DNA from: DASWJZ01 sp963792885
GTDB lineage: Bacteria > Pseudomonadota > Alphaproteobacteria > Rhizobiales > Afifellaceae
Reading direction: 5' to 3'
DNA length: 64,000 nt
NCBI GenBank assembly: GCA_963792885.1
Contig: CAWBXX010000006.1
Span: 434,001-498,000, forward strand
Position 1 is the stretch's first letter. The number at the start of each line of letters is the position of its first letter. The translations under genes and the position numbers were made by a program. Under the pieces are notes generated by a model. That model did not search any database, was not told the origin of the DNA, and was given only the letters and a program-made list of their open reading frames with translations. This document shows positions 61,168-64,000 of the stretch, in pieces.

Positions 61168-62913
61168 ATGGCGGAAACAGTTGGAACAGAGCGGGCGCTG
61201 GCCGGCTTGGCGGGTCAGCGCGAGGGGACGCTTGCTCTCGACGCGAGTAGACCACGCTCGGATGTCGGAACCATCGTCATCCACTGGGCGGCGGTTATCC
61301 TCGTGGTCGTCAGCCTTCTCACGGGGCTGCGGATCGCGGCGGACGCGCATGGCGCAATCATCGCGCCGCTCTTCGAGTTCATGCTGCCGAACGGCGAGGT
61401 GTGGACCTTCCATGTCCTGTCCGGCGTGACGCTGTTCAGCTTCGCACTGGTGTATGTCGTCTATCTCTTCCGGGCGGCGCTCGCCAAGCGGAACTCGCTG
61501 AAGCGGATAAAGCCGCTGACCATGAAGGCCCCGGCGCGCTACCGGTGGCAGGCCTTGAACGTCCTGCTGCATTGGCTCGCCTTTACGGCGCTTGTCGTTT
61601 TGATGGGAACCGGCGCGGCGCTCTATGTCGGCTACGGCGACGCGCTCGTCGTCGTGCACAGGATGTGTGCGCTGTTCCTGATCGCCTACATCTTCATCCA
61701 CACCTTCGCCCACTTCATGTACGGCGGGCTGTGGCAGCTGCTTCGGCTGTTCAGGCCGGCGCCGCTTGCAAAGAGCGACCTGGTACGCGCCGCTCCATTT
61801 GCAACGGCGATCCTCGTGGGCGTGCTCGTGGCGAGCGGCGTTGTGGCGCTGGATCTGGAGACGCGCCCGACGCTGATCGCGCGCGCCACCGATACGCCAC
61901 CGGTTCTCGACGGCCGTCTCGATGATGCGGTGTGGCAGAACGCGACCGTCGCGGTGATGCCGACACAGCAGGGCGAGAACTCCACCGGGTTCATGCAATC
62001 GCGCGTCGAGGTGCGAGCCGCGTACGACGCGGAGAACATCTACTTCGCATTCCGTTGGAGCGACCCGACGATGTCGCTGATGCGCATCCCGATGATCAAG
62101 GAAGCTGACGGATGGCACGTTATGGCGCACGGCGTCGGACAATCGGACGTCATCGACTACTACGAGGATAAGCTCGCGATCCTCTTCGCCGATCATCCCG
62201 CCTTCGGCGGCGGCGGCACCACGCACATGGGATACAAGCCGCTCGCCGATAAGCCCAGCGCCCAGAACAAGCGCGGCCTTCACTACACGACGGACGACAG
62301 CATCCTCGATCTGTGGCAGTGGAAGGCGGCGCGCGGCGGCATGCTCGGGCATGTCGACGATATGTTCATCGGTCCGCCGATCGAGCCGAGCGAGGCCCAG
62401 GTTGCCGGAACCGAGCGCTATTCGGCGGGCTATCTGCCGGACCCCGGCCAGCCGATCTACGTTTACAATTACAAGGCTCGCCCCGGGCAGGGCTACGACG
62501 GCGTCGTCGATATAGACAGGCTCCCAATCGACTACAGCGCGACGATGGCGGCCATGAAGACAATTCCCGACAGCCCGAACACGTCGAACGACGAGGGGGC
62601 GATCTGGTGGCTGACCAACGAGACGTCCGTTCCGTACTCGAAGGAGTTGGATGACCAGATCCCGGTCGGGACGATTGTCCCCGGTGTCCTGAACATCAAC
62701 GAATACCAGGGCGATCGCGCGGACATAAAAGGCGGCGCGGCCTACGCGGACGGCCATTGGACTGTCGAAGCTTCACGCAAGCTCGTGACCGGCAGCAAGT
62801 ACGACACGACGTTCGAAAAGGGGAAGAAGCTCTATCTCTATGTGTCCGCCTTCGATCACGTGCAGACACGGCACACACGGCATGAGCGGCCCATCGTCAT
62901 GGAGCTCAAATAG
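61168..62913 (+). CDS. Cytochrome b561 fused to ethylbenzene-dehydrogenase-type heme-binding domain
   Basis: The protein of about 581 residues has an N-terminal b561-type membrane part with about five helices and conserved His residues (IVIHWAAVILVVVSL, TFHVLSGVTLF, VLLHWLAFTALVVLMG, FIHTFAHFMYGG) that can hold two b hemes. The periplasmic part (about 260-580) matches the EB_dh/NapC-like gamma-type domain: PPVLDGRLDDAVW, NIYFAFRWSDPTMSL, and HVMAHGVGQSDVIDYYEDK. This domain carries a heme in ethylbenzene and dimethylsulfide dehydrogenases. No molybdenum subunit is seen nearby. ATG 61168 (MAETVGTERAL) is preferred to GTG 61102. The next gene, 42 bp on, is a flavin reductase. Confidence 0.87.
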   Translation: MAETVGTERALAGLAGQREGTLALDASRPRSDVGTIVIHWAAVILVVVSLLTGLRIAADAHGAIIAPLFEFMLPNGEVWTFHVLSGVTLFSFALVYVVYLFRAALAKRNSLKRIKPLTMKAPARYRWQALNVLLHWLAFTALVVLMGTGAALYVGYGDALVVVHRMCALFLIAYIFIHTFAHFMYGGLWQLLRLFRPAPLAKSDLVRAAPFATAILVGVLVASGVVALDLETRPTLIARATDTPPVLDGRLDDAVWQNATVAVMPTQQGENSTGFMQSRVEVRAAYDAENIYFAFRWSDPTMSLMRIPMIKEADGWHVMAHGVGQSDVIDYYEDKLAILFADHPAFGGGGTTHMGYKPLADKPSAQNKRGLHYTTDDSILDLWQWKAARGGMLGHVDDMFIGPPIEPSEAQVAGTERYSAGYLPDPGQPIYVYNYKARPGQGYDGVVDIDRLPIDYSATMAAMKTIPDSPNTSNDEGAIWWLTNETSVPYSKELDDQIPVGTIVPGVLNINEYQGDRADIKGGAAYADGHWTVEASRKLVTGSKYDTTFEKGKKLYLYVSAFDHVQTRHTRHERPIVMELK

Positions 62914-62955
62914 ACGCGTCCCTGTCTGTTTCACTGAGTAACCGGTGACTTCCCC

Positions 62956-63948
62956 ATGAGTCAGGTCAAGCTGAACGTAAACGGCAAGATCGTTGCGGCC
63001 GACAGGGGCGATACCCTTATGGATGCCGCCTTTGGCGGGGGCGTCTTCATTCCGCAGGATTGCTGCTCAGGGCAATGCGAGACCTGCCGCGTCCGCGTCG
63101 TCTGGGGCGATGTGGACGACAGGAACACCGCATACGGAGATACGGTGCTCGCCTGTCAGGCCGTCATCCGCGGCGACTGCACCATAACCTTCGACGAGTT
63201 TCAGCCGGCGAGCGTCGTCAAAGGCGAGGTCTCTCGCATTGCGTCGATTTCCCCCGATGTCATCGAGGTGGTCGTCGACCTCGCCGAGCCTCTGAATTTC
63301 CGTCCCGGCCAGTACGCAAGCATCCGGTTTGCCGGCTTTCCGGCGCGCGACTACAGCCCCACCGTCCATCTCAACGGCGAGGTTGGCCCCAACGAGCTTG
63401 TCCTGCACGTCAAGCGGCTGCCGGGTGGAGTCGTTTCGGGCGAGATCGGGGACAGAATTGGCGTCGGCCACGCGACCAAGGTCCGCGGCCCGCTGGGCAG
63501 CGCGTTCCTGCGGGACCCGCCCTCCGGCCGGCTCCTGATGGCGTCCACCGGAACCGGCTGGGCGCCGATCTGGTCGATGGCGCGAGCCGCCTGCCTGGCG
63601 GAGAAGCGCCCCGACATGCTCGTCATCGCCGGCGCCAAGAATCCCGAGAACCTCTACATGACCCCGGCCTTGGATTGGCTGAAGCAAATGGGCGTGAGCG
63701 AGATCATCACGACGGTTCGCGAAAGGCCGTCTGGCTTCGCGCGCCTCGGGACGCCCGATGAATTTCTTCCCGGGCTCACGAACAAGGATGTCGTCCATGT
63801 TGCTGGCGCGCCGAACCTCGTGGAGTCCATCAAGGCAAGCGCCCTTGCTGCCGCCACCAGGTGCTATGCCAATTCCTTCACCCCCAGCAGAAACCGCATG
63901 AACTTGGTCGACCGGGTGACAGGCCTTTTCAGCTTGGTCAGAAGCTGA
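62956..63948 (+). CDS. 2Fe-2S ferredoxin-FAD/NAD(P)H reductase
   Basis: The 330-residue protein is a ferredoxin-NAD(P)H reductase fusion. The N-terminal 2Fe-2S domain has a plant-type Cx4CxxC site in DCCSGQCETCRV and a fourth Cys in VLACQAVI. The FAD domain (about 95-195) carries RPGQYASIRFAGFPARDYSP with the RxYS-like flavin motif (RDYSP), and the NAD domain (about 200-310) has STGTGWAPIWSM and the C-terminal RCYANSF. It looks like reductases of aromatic oxygenases and CDP-deoxyglucoseen reductase. It may feed electrons to the cytochrome b561/EB_dh protein encoded just upstream. No gene is seen after it in the last 50 bases. Confidence 0.9.
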   Translation: MSQVKLNVNGKIVAADRGDTLMDAAFGGGVFIPQDCCSGQCETCRVRVVWGDVDDRNTAYGDTVLACQAVIRGDCTITFDEFQPASVVKGEVSRIASISPDVIEVVVDLAEPLNFRPGQYASIRFAGFPARDYSPTVHLNGEVGPNELVLHVKRLPGGVVSGEIGDRIGVGHATKVRGPLGSAFLRDPPSGRLLMASTGTGWAPIWSMARAACLAEKRPDMLVIAGAKNPENLYMTPALDWLKQMGVSEIITTVRERPSGFARLGTPDEFLPGLTNKDVVHVAGAPNLVESIKASALAAATRCYANSFTPSRNRMNLVDRVTGLFSLVRS

Positions 63949-64000
63949 GCGACGTGCCAATCTGACGGCGTGGGGACGCCCGCCGGAAGACGATCCACGA

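Overview
The window looks like chromosomal DNA of a high-GC alphaproteobacterium, most likely of the order Hyphomicrobiales (Rhizobiales). The inference rests on general-L-amino-acid-type (AapJ-like) binding proteins, a RamB/MccR-type XRE regulator beside a symporter-kinase, a Kor-type 2-oxoacid:ferredoxin oxidoreductase with a flavin subunit, and strong G/C bias at third codon positions. I see no rRNA, tRNA, CRISPR array, insertion sequence or prophage. Almost all of the sequence is metabolic, transport and signalling genes in short operons.

Layout. 0-4 kb: end of an FtsX-type ABC exporter permease, its HlyD-like adaptor, and glutamine-dependent NAD synthetase. 4-9 kb: LysR regulator divergent from an alpha/beta hydrolase and a PPOX flavoprotein, then a PAS-PAS-GGDEF-EAL protein. 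9-12.7 kb: an ADP-forming acyl-CoA synthetase/GNAT fusion, a frameshifted DUF3775 gene, and a secreted SH3 protein. 12.8-17.9 kb: a complete branched-chain-amino-acid/amide type ABC importer (livFGMH plus binding protein). 18.1-23.2 kb: a sensing module made of an XRE fatty-acyl-type regulator, a stand-alone receiver, an 82-residue membrane protein and a sodium:solute symporter-histidine kinase (frameshifted). 23.2-30.2 kb: an ArsR regulator with a BigR/SqrR-like cysteine pair, then the nine-gene N-type ATPase operon atpDCQRBEFAG on the minus strand. 30.6-36.5 kb: a polyamine-type ABC importer with an Asp/Glu/hydantoin racemase and a divergent GntR regulator. 36.5-43.6 kb: a sugar/polyol ABC importer without its own ATPase, an AraC regulator, a zinc polyol dehydrogenase (two frameshifts) and an L-xylulose-reductase-like SDR. 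43.6-48.9 kb: two mirror-image operons, each pairing an L,D-transpeptidase with an orphan AapJ-like binding protein. 49.7-54.5 kb: Kor operon with a GltD-like iron-sulfur flavoprotein. 54.7-57 kb: GYD protein and a phosphonate-monoester-hydrolase-like sulfatase. 57.2-60.9 kb: PstS-like binding protein with a membrane GGDEF-EAL protein. 61.2-63.9 kb: cytochrome b561/ethylbenzene-dehydrogenase-like heme protein and a 2Fe-2S flavin reductase.

Most interesting points. (1) The XRE regulator carries a segment that copies the H-box region of the neighbouring histidine kinase (12 of 14 residues identical, with the HExxT core kept), so a DNA-binding protein seems to contain a kinase-like dimerisation/phosphoacceptor helix. 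(2) The N-ATPase b subunit carries a C-terminal delta-like domain, and the c subunit has a carboxylate in both helices. (3) Two L,D-transpeptidase plus amino-acid-binding-protein modules face each other. (4) A periplasmic PstS-like protein is coupled to a c-di-GMP enzyme.

Caution on sequence quality. Eight frameshifts were found by eye in seven conserved genes. Every one is repaired by removing a single base, usually from a run of two or three identical bases, and six of them lie between 42 and 48 kb. Assembly error is the likelier cause, so those genes may be intact in the organism.
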